NCBI GenBank assembly: GCA_041660925.1
Contig: JBAZVI010000007.1
Span: forward strand, 204,859-268,858
Origin: Elusimicrobiota bacterium
GTDB taxonomy: Bacteria; Elusimicrobiota; Elusimicrobia; UBA1565
Length of the DNA: 64,000 bases
Direction of reading: 5' to 3'
Of this stretch, positions 17,310 to 25,613 are shown in pieces. The position numbers were made by a program, and so were the translations under genes. The notes under the pieces were generated by a model, which saw only the letters and a list, made by a program, of their open reading frames with translations, was not told the DNA's origin and made no database searches. Position 1 is the first letter of the stretch. Each line of letters opens with the position of its first letter.

Positions 17310-17885
17310 TTAGACGTTGTCCGGCTTCATGATGTGTCGCAGGGATTCACGCAGACTGGCCCGCGCGCGGCGCAGGCGCGCCTTGACCGCGTCCATGGAG
17401 CAGTCCAGCGTCCCCATGAGTTCCTTATATGAGAGTCCCTGCACCTCGCGCAGGGTCAGGATGAGCCGGTACTCCTCGGGCAGCGCCGCCAGGACCCGCG
17501 CGGCGAGGTCGGCGTCCTCCAGCGGGTCCCGGGACGAGCCGCCCGCGAGGAGCGCCTCCACCCGCGGGGCCTCCGCCTCGAGCAGGGCGTCGAGCGAACT
17601 CTCGGCGCGGCGGGCGCGGCGCCGGCGCAGGTCGAGGCAGTGGTTGACGGCGATGCGGTGCAGCCAGGTCGTGAAGGCCGAGTCGGAGCGGAAATCGACG
17701 AGGGCGCCGTAGGCCTTGAGGAAGACCTCCTGCGCGGCGTCGTCGGCCGCGGTCCGGTCCCCGAGGACCGAGGCGCAGAGGCCCAGCACCGCCGCGTGGT
17801 GGCGGCGGACGAGCTCGGCGAAGTCCTCGCGGCATCCGGCGAGGACCCCACCGACGAGCTCCGCGTCGCGGGCGGCTTCTTTCAT
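17310..17885 (-). CDS. ECF-type RNA polymerase sigma factor (RpoE-like)
   Basis: 191 residues. Region 2 at about 22-90 (DDAAQEVFLKAYGALVDF, then TWLHRIAVNHCLDLRRRR) and region 4 at about 132-185 (LPEEYRLILTLREVQGLSYKELMGTL, then VKARLRRARASLRE) with no region 3, the ECF layout. It leads the operon sigma, anti-sigma, Spy-like, TolC, MacA, MacB, and probably autoregulates it. A TATCAT box lies nine bases before its ATG, suggesting a housekeeping leaderless promoter; an ECF-type promoter was not identified. Confidence 0.94.
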   Translation of the reverse strand: MKEAARDAELVGGVLAGCREDFAELVRRHHAAVLGLCASVLGDRTAADDAAQEVFLKAYGALVDFRSDSAFTTWLHRIAVNHCLDLRRRRARRAESSLDALLEAEAPRVEALLAGGSSRDPLEDADLAARVLAALPEEYRLILTLREVQGLSYKELMGTLDCSMDAVKARLRRARASLRESLRHIMKPDNV

Positions 17886-17894
17886 CTCAACGGC

Positions 17895-17900
17895 ATGATA
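17895..17900 (-). promoter_or_regulatory. -10 box (TATCAT) of the sigma-macAB operon
   Basis: TATCAT on the minus strand ends nine bases before the sigma factor ATG; no strong Shine-Dalgarno. No convincing -35 is seen. Confidence 0.4.
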
Positions 17901-18019
17901 GCAATGTCGCGCGCATGCCGTTCTTTAGACGCTCCCCGCGCCTCCCGTGTGTCGCCGGTTTGCATGCCTTCCTGCTATTTTGTGAAATGCCGGACGAGAG
18001 TACGCCGGAAGGAGAGCCC

Positions 18020-19441
18020 ATGCCCACGAAGAAGGACGCCCTGACCTACGAACGGAAGAACGGCTACGAGCGCATGACGCCCGCGGACCTGAAGCGGATG
18101 GAGGAGCTCTCCAAGGAGTACATGTCCTTCCTCGGGACCTGCAAGACCGAGCGGGAGGCCTACGAGGAGGCCGTGCGCCTCCTCGAGGCCGCCGACTTCG
18201 AGGACCTCGACGCCCTCCCGGCGGGCGCGACCCTCAAGGCGGGCGACAAAGTCTATCGCGGCGCCAACGGGAAGACCCTCTTCGCGGCGGTCCTCGGCAA
18301 ACGGCCGCTCGAGAAGGGCCTGCACATCGTCGGCGGGCACATCGACTCCCCCCGCATCGACGTCAAGCAGAACCCCCTCTACGAGAGCGGCGAGATGGCC
18401 CTGCTCGACACCCACTACTACGGCGGCATCAAGAAATACCAGTGGGTCTCGCTGCCGCTCGCGCTCCACGGCGTCTTCGTCAAGCCCGACGGCAAGAAGG
18501 TGTCCGTCCGCATCGGAGAGGACCCCGGCGACCCGGTCTTCTGCATCACGGACCTCCTCCCCCACATGGCCGCCGACCAGATGAAGAAGTCGCTCGCCGA
18601 GGGCATCGAGGGCGAGGGCCTCGACGTGCTCGTCGGCTCGGCCCCTTCGAAGGACAAGAAGGCCAAGGAGAAGATCAAGCACCGCGTTCTCGAGCTCCTC
18701 AAGGAGCGCTGCGGCGTCACGGAGCACGACTTCCTCTCGGCCGAGCTCGAGTTCGTCCCCGCGGGCCAGCCGCGCGAGGCGGGCTTCGACCGCTCGATGA
18801 TCCTCGGCTACGGCCACGACGACCGTTCCTGCGCCTGGAGCGGCCTGAAGGCCCTGCTCGAGCTGGGGAAGACCCCTGAGTTCACCGCCTGCGCGCTGCT
18901 CGCGGACAAGGAGGAGATCGGTTCCTACGGGAACACCGGGATGGAGTCCTCCTTCCTGGAGAACACGACGGCCGAGCTCATGTCCCGCGCCGAAGGCGGC
19001 TACGACGGACTCCGCCTGCGCCGAGCGCTGGCCAACTCCTGGGCGCTCTCGGCCGACGTCAACGCCCTCTTCGACCCGCTCTACCCCGGGGTCTCGGAGA
19101 AGAAGAACGCCGCCCTGCTCAACGGCGGCGTCATCATGACCAAGTTCACGGGTGCGCGCGGGAAGTCCGGCGCAAGCGACGCCCATGCGGAGATCGTCGC
19201 CGAGGTCCGCCGCATCTTCGACAAGGCCGGCGTGGTCTGGCAGGCGGCCGAGCTGGGCAAGGTCGACCAGGGCGGCGGCGGCACCATCGCCTTCCTGCTG
19301 GCGCGCTACGGGATGCAGGTGCTCGACTGCGGCGTGGGCGTGCTCGCGATGCACGCCCCCTGGGAGCTCATCGGCAAGCTCGACCTCCACATGGCCGTGA
19401 AGGCCTACAAGGCGTTCATGCTGGACGCCCGGAGGTCTTGA
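18020..19441 (+). CDS. M18-family zinc aminopeptidase
   Basis: 473 residues from the ATG at 18020, chosen because AAGGAG lies seven bases upstream and the protein start MPTKKDALTYERKNGYE fits the family. M18 signatures: HIVGGHIDSPRIDVKQNP (first zinc His/Asp), LGYGHDDRSCAW, ADKEEIGSYGNTGM (catalytic Glu) and a C-terminal HAPWELIGKLD. These cytoplasmic tetrahedral enzymes remove N-terminal acidic or basic residues from peptides. The next gene overlaps its stop by one base. It diverges from the sigma-factor operon. Confidence 0.94.
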   Translation: MPTKKDALTYERKNGYERMTPADLKRMEELSKEYMSFLGTCKTEREAYEEAVRLLEAADFEDLDALPAGATLKAGDKVYRGANGKTLFAAVLGKRPLEKGLHIVGGHIDSPRIDVKQNPLYESGEMALLDTHYYGGIKKYQWVSLPLALHGVFVKPDGKKVSVRIGEDPGDPVFCITDLLPHMAADQMKKSLAEGIEGEGLDVLVGSAPSKDKKAKEKIKHRVLELLKERCGVTEHDFLSAELEFVPAGQPREAGFDRSMILGYGHDDRSCAWSGLKALLELGKTPEFTACALLADKEEIGSYGNTGMESSFLENTTAELMSRAEGGYDGLRLRRALANSWALSADVNALFDPLYPGVSEKKNAALLNGGVIMTKFTGARGKSGASDAHAEIVAEVRRIFDKAGVVWQAAELGKVDQGGGGTIAFLLARYGMQVLDCGVGVLAMHAPWELIGKLDLHMAVKAYKAFMLDARRS

Positions 19442-19929
19442 TGCGCCTGCGCGTCATCGTCACCGGCGGGACCTTCGACAAGGAGTACAACGAGCTCGAC
19501 GGCTCTCTCTTCTTCCGCACGAGCCACCTCGGCGAGATGCTCAAGCTCGGCCGCTGCCGCATCCCGGTCAAGGTCCAGACGCTGCTGATGATCGACTCCC
19601 TCGAGATGACCGCCCGGCACCGCCGGAAGGTCCTCGACGCGGTCCAGAAATGTCCGGAGAAGAGGATCGTCGTCACCCACGGCACCGACACGATGGCGGA
19701 GACCGCCGCCGTGCTCGGGAAGTCCGTCCAGGGCAAGACGGTCGTCCTGACCGGCGCGATGGTCCCCTACAAGTTCGGCAGCTCGGACGGGATGTTCAAC
19801 CTCGGCAGCGCGCTCTCCTTCGCCCAGAGCCTCCCCGCCGGGGTCTACGTCGCCATGAACGGCCGCTTCTTCCCCTGGGACGACGTCCGCAAGAACCGCA
19901 AGAAGGGCGAGTTTGAGTCCATAAGGTAG
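19441..19929 (+). CDS. Asparaginase N-terminal-domain protein (single domain)
   Basis: 162 residues. It has the asparaginase N-domain active-site motifs: TGGTFDKEYN (nucleophile Thr) and VTHGTDTMAETA (second Thr-Asp pair), plus LTGAMVPY. It ends after the first domain, so the smaller C-terminal domain of type I/II asparaginases (about 120 residues) is absent. Short forms like this exist in other genomes and are annotated as asparaginase-domain proteins. The ATG overlaps the aminopeptidase stop (TGATG) with GGAGG five bases upstream, linking it to peptide or amino-acid use. Whether it hydrolyses Asn is uncertain. Confidence 0.85.
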   Translation: MRLRVIVTGGTFDKEYNELDGSLFFRTSHLGEMLKLGRCRIPVKVQTLLMIDSLEMTARHRRKVLDAVQKCPEKRIVVTHGTDTMAETAAVLGKSVQGKTVVLTGAMVPYKFGSSDGMFNLGSALSFAQSLPAGVYVAMNGRFFPWDDVRKNRKKGEFESIR

Positions 19930-19934
19930 ACGTT

Positions 19935-19980
19935 CTTCCCTACTGCCTTCCCCCGCGGGGAAGGGCGGGGAAGGGGGCGA
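19935..19980 (+). repeat. 3'-end palindromic repeat, copy B
   Basis: Begins five bases after the asparaginase-like stop: CTTCCCTACTGCC followed by a CCCCCGCGGGG palindrome and a G-rich tail. It is the inverted partner of 20027-20071; together they flank a terminator. Confidence 0.65.
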
Positions 19981-19993
19981 ACCCCCAAAAGAG

Positions 19994-20024
19994 GAAGGCC
20001 CGCTTTCGCGGGCCTTCTTCTTTC
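19994..20024. terminator. Bidirectional intrinsic terminator
   Basis: GAAGGCCCGC-TTTC-GCGGGCCTTC, a perfect 10-bp stem, followed by TTCTTT and preceded by AAAA. It lies between convergent genes and can serve both strands. Confidence 0.9.
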
Positions 20025-20026
20025 AT

Positions 20027-20071
20027 TGCCCCCACCCTGCCCTCCCCGTGGGGGAGGACAGTAAGGAAGGG
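20027..20071 (-). repeat. 3'-end palindromic repeat, copy C (inverted)
   Basis: Read on the minus strand it starts CCCTTCCTTACTGTCC directly after the Ptb stop, then CCCCCACGGGG and a G-rich tail. Same orientation relative to its gene as copy B. Confidence 0.65.
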
Positions 20072-20072
20072 T

Positions 20073-20999
20073 TTACGCCCTGACCTTCTGGTCTTTCATG
20101 AACGAGGCCAAGGCGATCGAGTAGGCCTTCGTCTGCGGCGGGTCGGTGCGCGAGGGAAGGATGACCGGCACGCTCGCCCCGGCCACCAGGGCCGCGGACT
20201 TCATCCCCTCGGCGAAGTAGGTGATGCTCTTGTAGACGGGGTTCGCCGCGTCGAGGTCGGGCAGGACGATGGCGTCCACGTCGCCCGGGACCAGGCCGCC
20301 CTTGATGCCCTTCTCGTCGGCCAGCTTGCGGTCGAAGGAGATGTAGATGTCGTAGGGTCCCTCGACGATCGCGTTCGTGATGCGGCCGTCCTCGCTCATC
20401 TTCTTGAGCTCGGCGGCGTCCACGGTGCTCTGGACCTTGGGATTGACCTTCTCGATGGGGCAGACGATGGAGATCTTCGGCTTCTCCACGCCGAGCTGGC
20501 GCAGGATGTTGACCGTGTTCTGCACGATCTTGCGCTTGTGCTCGAGGTCGGGGGAGATGAGGATGGCGGCGTCGGTGACCGCGAAGAGCTTCTTGTAGTG
20601 GGAGGTCTCGAAGAGCACGAAGTGGCTGAGCGTCGTGCCCGGCTCCACCATGCCGGCGTCCTTGGCGAGGATGGCCTTCAGGTAGAGCGCGGTGTCCACG
20701 AGGCCCTTCACGAGGAAGTCGCCCTTGCCCTCTTTGACGAACTTCACGGCGAGCTTGCACATCTCGGCGGCGTCCTTGCAGTCGACGAGCTCGAACTTCT
20801 TGAGGTCGAGGCCGACCTTCGCGGTGATGTCGCGGATCTGCGCGGTGTCGCCGATGAGGATCCCGCCCGAGATGAGGCCGTTGTCGTCGGCGATCTTGCA
20901 GGCCTCCATCGCCTCGGGGTTGTTCGCCCCGGGGACGACGATGCGGTTGGACTTGCCCTTCACCATCCGCATCAACTCGTCCATGTTCTTAAATTTCAT
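20073..20999 (-). CDS. ptb: Phosphate butyryltransferase
   Basis: 308 residues of the phosphate acetyl/butyryltransferase family: IVVPGANNPEAMEACKIAD at the N-terminus and the GDVDAIVLPDLDAANPVYKS and SRTDPPQTKAYSIALA segments near the C-terminus, where Pta/Ptb bind CoA and acyl phosphate. Length is that of Ptb, not of long Pta. It converts butyryl-CoA (or a branched acyl-CoA) and phosphate to acyl phosphate. A GGAGAG site precedes the ATG. The butyrate kinase gene lies 16 bases upstream in the same operon, so the pair makes ATP and butyrate. Confidence 0.93.
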   Translation of the reverse strand: MKFKNMDELMRMVKGKSNRIVVPGANNPEAMEACKIADDNGLISGGILIGDTAQIRDITAKVGLDLKKFELVDCKDAAEMCKLAVKFVKEGKGDFLVKGLVDTALYLKAILAKDAGMVEPGTTLSHFVLFETSHYKKLFAVTDAAILISPDLEHKRKIVQNTVNILRQLGVEKPKISIVCPIEKVNPKVQSTVDAAELKKMSEDGRITNAIVEGPYDIYISFDRKLADEKGIKGGLVPGDVDAIVLPDLDAANPVYKSITYFAEGMKSAALVAGASVPVILPSRTDPPQTKAYSIALASFMKDQKVRA

Positions 21000-21015
21000 G
21001 CTTTTCTCTCCTTGG

Positions 21016-22134
21016 TCAATAATCGCGGATGCTGCCCGGCTCCTTCAGCGCGCGAACGGCCGCGTCGCGCAGCGCGCGCATCTCGTCGCCGCCGGGGAAG
21101 AGCATCAGGGGAGCGATCCACGACACGCTCTCCCGGATGAACGGGACGATGAAGTCCTCGTCGTAGACGATGCCGCCCGACAGGACGACCGCGTCCACCT
21201 TCCCCTTGAGCACCGCGGCCATGGCCGCGATCTCCTTCGAGATCTGGTAGGCCATCGCGAGCAGGCACTCCTTCGCCTTCTCCGGCGTGACCTTGGACTT
21301 GTCGAGCCCCGCCTTCTCCGGCACGGGCTCGCCCTTGATGTATTTCTTCAAAGCGACGATGTCGGCCGTCCCGGTATAGGCGACGAGGCCGCCGCGGCCC
21401 TTGATCTTGAGCTTCATCTCGGCGACGGGGATCTTCCCCGCGTAGCAGAGCTTCGCGAGCCCGCCCGTCGGCACTCCGCCGGAACGCTGGGGCGTGAAAG
21501 GGCCGTCGCCGTCGAGGGCGTTGTTGACGTCCACGACCCGGCCGCCCAGGTGGGCCCCGACCGAGACGCCGCCGCCGCCGTGCAGGACGACGAGACGGCA
21601 GTCCTCGTACTTCCGGCCGAGCTTCTCCGCGGCCAGGCGGGCCACGCGCTTCTGGTTCAAGGCGTGGAAGATGGAGATGCGCGGGTTCTCCGGCATGCCG
21701 GAGTAGCGGGCCAGCGGTCCGAGCTCGTCGACGACCACGGGGTCGGCGATGAAGGAGGGGATCTTGAGCGGTTCGGCGACCTCGTGGGCGATGAGCCCGC
21801 CGAGGTTCGAGGCGTGGTCGCCCAGGACGCCCTCGCGCAGGTCCGCCAGGAGCTTCTCCTCGACGCGGAAGACTCCGCTCGGAACGGGCTTGATGAGCCC
21901 GCCGCGGCCGACGACCGCGCTCAGCTCCGTGAGGGCGATCCCCTTCTCCTTGAGGGTCTTCACCACCAGATCGCGCCGGAAGTGGAACTGCGCGGTGATC
22001 TTCTCACCCTCGAAGGGTTTGAGGTCCTCGGAGGAGTAGCGGACGACGGTGTGGAACACCTCTTCGTCGCCGCGGAAGAACGCGATCTCATCGGAAGTGG
22101 AGCCGGGATTGATGACGAGGACGTTGCAGGACAT
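21016..22134 (-). CDS. buk: Butyrate kinase
   Basis: 372 residues from the ATG at 22134 (MSCNVLVINPGSTSDEIAFF). ASKHA-family kinase motifs: VINPGSTS at the N-terminus (phosphate 1), VVLHGGGGVSVGAH, and VVLSGGIVYDEDF (adenosine). The arrangement is typical for Buk and branched-chain acid kinases. It forms ATP and acid from acyl phosphate made by Ptb. The -10 box TATACT ends nine bases before the ATG with no Shine-Dalgarno, again leaderless-like. Divergent from the YceI-like gene. Confidence 0.94.
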   Translation of the reverse strand: MSCNVLVINPGSTSDEIAFFRGDEEVFHTVVRYSSEDLKPFEGEKITAQFHFRRDLVVKTLKEKGIALTELSAVVGRGGLIKPVPSGVFRVEEKLLADLREGVLGDHASNLGGLIAHEVAEPLKIPSFIADPVVVDELGPLARYSGMPENPRISIFHALNQKRVARLAAEKLGRKYEDCRLVVLHGGGGVSVGAHLGGRVVDVNNALDGDGPFTPQRSGGVPTGGLAKLCYAGKIPVAEMKLKIKGRGGLVAYTGTADIVALKKYIKGEPVPEKAGLDKSKVTPEKAKECLLAMAYQISKEIAAMAAVLKGKVDAVVLSGGIVYDEDFIVPFIRESVSWIAPLMLFPGGDEMRALRDAAVRALKEPGSIRDY

Positions 22135-22137
22135 GAC

Positions 22138-22165
22138 TTGCTCAGTATAGCAAATCATCTATAAT
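22138..22165. promoter_or_regulatory. Overlapping divergent promoters, buk and yceI-like gene
   Basis: Plus strand: TTGCTC (22138-22143), 16 bases, TATAAT (22160-22165), serving the YceI-like gene with a leader of about 30 bases and a GGAGG site. Minus strand: TATACT (22144-22149) serving buk. The two elements lie on top of each other, so they should interfere or be co-regulated. Confidence 0.7.
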
Positions 22166-22203
22166 CGCCCGGAACGGCGCTCCCGGGCGCCCTTGGAGGA
22201 ATC

Positions 22204-22839
22204 ATGAAGAACCTGACGCTCGTCCTGTTCTCCTCGCTCCTGCTCTCCGCCGCGCTCCACGCAGCGCCGCCCTCGGCCAAGCCGGCTGCAAAGCCCGCGC
22301 CCGCCGCCGCGGTCGTCTACGACATCGACCCCCAGCACAGCAGCGTCGGCTTCTCCGTCCGCCACATGACCGTGAGCAAGGTCCGCGGACGCTTCACCCA
22401 GTTCACCGGCGACTTCGTCTACCTCAAGGGCAAGCCCGCGCTCTGGAAGGCCCAGGCCGCCATCGACACCATGAGCGTCGACACCGACATCGAGGCGCGC
22501 GACAAGCACCTGCGCTCGGCCGACTTCTTCAACTGCGACAAGTTCCCGCAGATGGTCTTCAAGAGCACGAAGGCGACGGACCTCAAGGGCGAGAAGGCGA
22601 AGCTCCACGGCGAGCTCACCCTCCTCGGCGTCACCAAGCCCGTCGTCCTCGACCTCGAGATCGGCGGCGAAGCGAAGGACCCCTGGGGCGGCGAGCGAGC
22701 CGGCTTCTCGGCGCACGGGAAGATCAACCGAAAGGACTTCGGGATGGTCTGGAACAAGACCCTCGACGCCGGCGGCGTCATGGTCGGCGAGGACGTCGAG
22801 CTCTTCCTCGAGGTCGAAGGCGTCCGCCGCAAGAGCTGA
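22204..22839 (+). CDS. YceI-like periplasmic lipid-binding protein
   Basis: 211 residues with a signal peptide (LTLVLFSSLLLSAALHAAP). The lipocalin-like YceI domain runs from about 37 to the end: YDIDPQHSSVGFSVRHMTVSKVRGRF at its start and GKINRKDFGM near residue 180 are family signatures. YceI proteins bind polyisoprenoids in the periplasm and are often stress induced. TTGGAGG lies nine bases before the ATG. A strong terminator follows. Confidence 0.95.
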   Translation: MKNLTLVLFSSLLLSAALHAAPPSAKPAAKPAPAAAVVYDIDPQHSSVGFSVRHMTVSKVRGRFTQFTGDFVYLKGKPALWKAQAAIDTMSVDTDIEARDKHLRSADFFNCDKFPQMVFKSTKATDLKGEKAKLHGELTLLGVTKPVVLDLEIGGEAKDPWGGERAGFSAHGKINRKDFGMVWNKTLDAGGVMVGEDVELFLEVEGVRRKS

Positions 22840-22858
22840 TCCGCCCTTCCACCGACGC

Positions 22859-22891
22859 GAAGGCCGCCCCTTCGGGGCGGCCTTCCTTTAT
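22859..22891 (+). terminator. Intrinsic terminator after the yceI-like gene
   Basis: GAAGGCCGCCCC-TTC-GGGGCGGCCTTC, a perfect 12-bp stem, followed by CTTTAT. Confidence 0.88.
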
Positions 22892-22912
22892 AGGTGCGGA
22901 CGCACCGGACCC

Positions 22913-22941
22913 TTGACGGACGCGTGAGGAGGAGGCAAACT
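22913..22941 (+). promoter_or_regulatory. Putative promoter (TTGACG-17-CAAACT)
   Basis: A good -35 (22913-22918) is 17 bases from a weak -10 (22936-22941), 18 bases before the ATG of the secreted protein. The GAGGAGGAGG between them could mimic a Shine-Dalgarno but is too far from the start. Confidence 0.4.
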
Positions 22942-22959
22942 TCTGGGGTGCGATCCCCC

Positions 22960-23760
22960 ATGAAGACCCTGCTCCGCGGCCTGCGCCTGAGCGTCCTCCC
23001 CGTCCTCTGCGCCGGGACGGCCCTCGCCGGGTCGGTGACCCACTCTCCCACCCGGACCAAGACCTTCGTCAACTCGAACTGCGAGGCCGACCAGACCTGC
23101 GACCTGCTCAGCTTCTCGCTCCATCAGTATGAATATAAAGTGGATTTCGCCGGCGGCACGGAACAGAGCTACGGCACCACCGTAAACTTCGAGTACACGA
23201 CGAAGTCCCCCGGGTCGCTGGAGGACTTCGCGCTCGTGAACTTCATCCGCGGCTGCCAATTCGACTCGACGTCCAGGAACGGACGGGTCGCGCGCGCCTA
23301 CGCCGTCAAGGTCGAGTCGTTCGGGCGGATGGTGCCGTACCGCTTCCCCGATTGGAGCATCGACTCCTTCGACGCCAACCCGATGTACAACAACTGGCCC
23401 GAGGAGGAGGTCGCGGCGGGCGCTTCGCTCCACGGCTCCTACCGCTGGAACAAGGTCCCGGGCTCCTTCGACGAGAAGACCGAGGTGTACTTCGTCCAGG
23501 AGCGCCCGAGGACGGGACGCCTCTACGTCTCCGACCGCCCCGGCACGGCGTTCGTCTTCGACGGAGGCGCGAGCGCCAAGAACATCTCGGTGCAGTTCCG
23601 CGTCTGCATCTACCGCACACGCGACATCCCGCGCTCCACGAGCCCCGACAACCTCGCCTTCGCCTCCCCCATCGCCTGTCACGAGTGGGCGAGCTCCTAC
23701 GTCTGGGACTTCGAAAAGGGAGAGATGACCCGCCCCAAGGAGCTCGACTGCGGCGACTGA
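22960..23760 (+). CDS. Secreted protein of unknown function
   Basis: 266 residues from the ATG at 22960, chosen because it begins a signal peptide (LRLSVLPVLCAGTALAG). The mature part has six or so Cys (NSNCEADQTCDLL, FIRGCQF, RVCIY, PIACHEW, ELDCGD), suggesting disulfides, and aromatic-rich strands. I do not recognise a domain. It is convergent with the 17.5-kb surface operon and separated from it by a short hairpin. Confidence 0.7.
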   Translation: MKTLLRGLRLSVLPVLCAGTALAGSVTHSPTRTKTFVNSNCEADQTCDLLSFSLHQYEYKVDFAGGTEQSYGTTVNFEYTTKSPGSLEDFALVNFIRGCQFDSTSRNGRVARAYAVKVESFGRMVPYRFPDWSIDSFDANPMYNNWPEEEVAAGASLHGSYRWNKVPGSFDEKTEVYFVQERPRTGRLYVSDRPGTAFVFDGGASAKNISVQFRVCIYRTRDIPRSTSPDNLAFASPIACHEWASSYVWDFEKGEMTRPKELDCGD

Positions 23761-23763
23761 TCG

Positions 23764-23785
23764 GGAATCCCCCACTGGGGATTCC
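23764..23785. repeat. GGGAATC-type palindrome, copy 2, likely terminator
   Basis: GGAATCCCC (23764-23772), 4-base loop, GGGGATTCC (23777-23785), between two convergent stop codons. It probably ends both transcripts although no clear T run follows. Shares its stem core with 2543-2567 and 52834-52864. Confidence 0.55.
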
Positions 23786-23788
23786 GGT

Positions 23789-25612
23789 CTAGTTGATGGC
23801 GCCCGACCGGGTTCCCGTGGCTCCCCAGGTGATGTTGATGTTCCCGGTGACGGCTGCGCCTGCCGCGCCGCCGGCGCCGCCGCTCCCTCCGCCTCCGTTG
23901 AAAGTCGCGTTCTGCCCCGCGGCGCCGCTCGCGCCCAGGTCGCCCCCGGCCCCACCGGCTCCGCCCACATCGAGGAATGTGCCGTTATCGCAATACCCGC
24001 CCGCTCCGCCGCCGCCCGGCGCCCCGAGCGTGCCCGCGCTTCCGTTGCCGCCCGCTTCGCCGTCGCTGGCGTAGTAGGGCCCGCCGGCGCCCGCGGCGCC
24101 GGAGATCCGGCCTCCCCCTCCGCCTCCTCCTCCGGTCTGATCGTTCGTGCAGTCCATTCCCCGATCCTGCCAGCCGCCGCCCCCGCCGCCCCCGCCGCCC
24201 CCGCCGCCGATCGTGCCGTTGTTGGTGATGAAGACGGAGACGGAGACGACCAGCGCGGACCCGCCGTCCCCGCCGGCACCGGCATTGAGGACCCCCGCGG
24301 CGGTGCTGCCGCCGGCGCCGCCGGCGCCGCCTTTCCCCAGGATGGCGCCGTCGTTGATGATGCTGACGTTCGTGCCGGCCGGGAAGGTGTTCACGGTCAG
24401 CGCCGCCGAGCCCGTCGAATTCGAGCCGACCTTGACGCCTCCGTTGATGGTCAGCACGACGGACTGCCCGCTCGTCCACCCGCCGGACACGGCGTTCGTG
24501 TAGACGTCATAGTTCTGAGTATCGGCGCTGATCACGAGGTCGATGCCCCCGGTGTTCACCGCGCCCTTCACTCGGGTCGAGTTGTAGCCGCCGAGCCAGG
24601 TGATGGCGTTGCCGTTGAGCTTGAGCGAGGAACCGCCGGAACCGGGAGCGGTGAGGGTATAGTAGCCCGCATCCGTGCGCCAGGCGCTCCCGCCGCTCGA
24701 TCCGTACCCTCCTCCTCCGCCTCCGCCGCTTCCGCCGTAGTCCACGCCGCCGTCCGCGTAGTAGCCGGTGCCGCCGGCGTCGCCGGACGCGCCGCCGGCC
24801 CCGCCGACGGAGGTGTCCCAGAAGTTTCCGGGGCAGGTGCTCTCATGGTAGCCGTCATTGGCTCCTCCCCCGCCGCCGGCGGCGCCGCCGGTCGCGACCT
24901 GCTCGCAGGGCGTCTGCGCCGTGATCGCGCCGTCGCCGCCGAAGCCGTTGATGATGCGGCCTCCTCCTCCTCCGCTGGAGTACCAGCCGGCGACCCCGTC
25001 GCAGGAGCCGTCCGCGGCGCCGTTCCCTCCGACATCCCATACCACGCCGCCGGCTCCGCCCGACGCGACGCTGCCGCCCGGGCACTTGGCGCCGCCGCCC
25101 GCGCCGCCGCCGGCTCCTCCTCCACCTCCCGTATAAGAAAGGTCCGTGGCGTACGCATGTCCGCCGCCGCCGCCGCCGGCCACGATGTAGCCGTCGGTGT
25201 TGTCGATGGTGAGCGCGACGCTCGTCTCCACCGCCGGACCGCCGTTCTGCGGCGCGGAGTTGTACGCCGCGGCGCCGCCGCCCGCCCCGCCCTTGCCCAT
25301 GATGATGCCGTGGTTGATGATCTTCAAAGTCGAGCCCGCGGGCAGGTTCCCCGAGGTCAGCGCCGGCTTGGAGACGTCGTCGGACCACACGTAGATGCTG
25401 GTGTCGATGGTCAGCTCCACGGCGACCGGAGCGGAAGGGCTCCCCAGCGCCGTGAAGACGTTGTACTCCTGCGTGTCCGCGCTGAGAGTCAGCGTCTGGA
25501 CCGGGAGGCTGTTCCGCTTCCAGAACGCTCCCAGGTTGAAGACGACCGCGCTCGCGCTCCCCGCGTCGAGCAGGAGCAGGAGCGACAGGAACGCGGAGAC
25601 CGCCCTCTTCAT
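23789..25612 (-). CDS. Glycine-rich surface protein with duplicated beta module
   Basis: 607 residues with a signal peptide (AFLSLLLLLDAGSASA). Two homologous modules start at about residues 40 (LTLSADTQEYNVFTALG) and 355 (LVISADTQNYDVYTNAV). Each continues with a short beta region ending in an IIN[HD]G-x-I-[ML]GKGGAGG motif and then a long Gly-rich tract (runs of GGGGG and GGAGG) with scattered aromatic residues. This resembles phage receptor-binding (gp38-like) Gly-rich domains that form polyglycine-II sheets. Last gene of the surface operon, one base after the giant protein's stop. Likely an exported adhesive or cell-surface protein; the biochemical role is unknown. Confidence 0.75.
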   Translation of the reverse strand: MKRAVSAFLSLLLLLDAGSASAVVFNLGAFWKRNSLPVQTLTLSADTQEYNVFTALGSPSAPVAVELTIDTSIYVWSDDVSKPALTSGNLPAGSTLKIINHGIIMGKGGAGGGAAAYNSAPQNGGPAVETSVALTIDNTDGYIVAGGGGGGHAYATDLSYTGGGGGAGGGAGGGAKCPGGSVASGGAGGVVWDVGGNGAADGSCDGVAGWYSSGGGGGRIINGFGGDGAITAQTPCEQVATGGAAGGGGGANDGYHESTCPGNFWDTSVGGAGGASGDAGGTGYYADGGVDYGGSGGGGGGGYGSSGGSAWRTDAGYYTLTAPGSGGSSLKLNGNAITWLGGYNSTRVKGAVNTGGIDLVISADTQNYDVYTNAVSGGWTSGQSVVLTINGGVKVGSNSTGSAALTVNTFPAGTNVSIINDGAILGKGGAGGAGGSTAAGVLNAGAGGDGGSALVVSVSVFITNNGTIGGGGGGGGGGGGWQDRGMDCTNDQTGGGGGGGGRISGAAGAGGPYYASDGEAGGNGSAGTLGAPGGGGAGGYCDNGTFLDVGGAGGAGGDLGASGAAGQNATFNGGGGSGGAGGAAGAAVTGNINITWGATGTRSGAIN

Positions 25613-25613
25613 C

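Noticed and set aside
24100..25200. GGN/CCN tracts as non-coding triplex or G-quadruplex array
   Set aside because: The minus-strand frame is continuous with a signal peptide and duplicated modules; the tracts are glycine codons.
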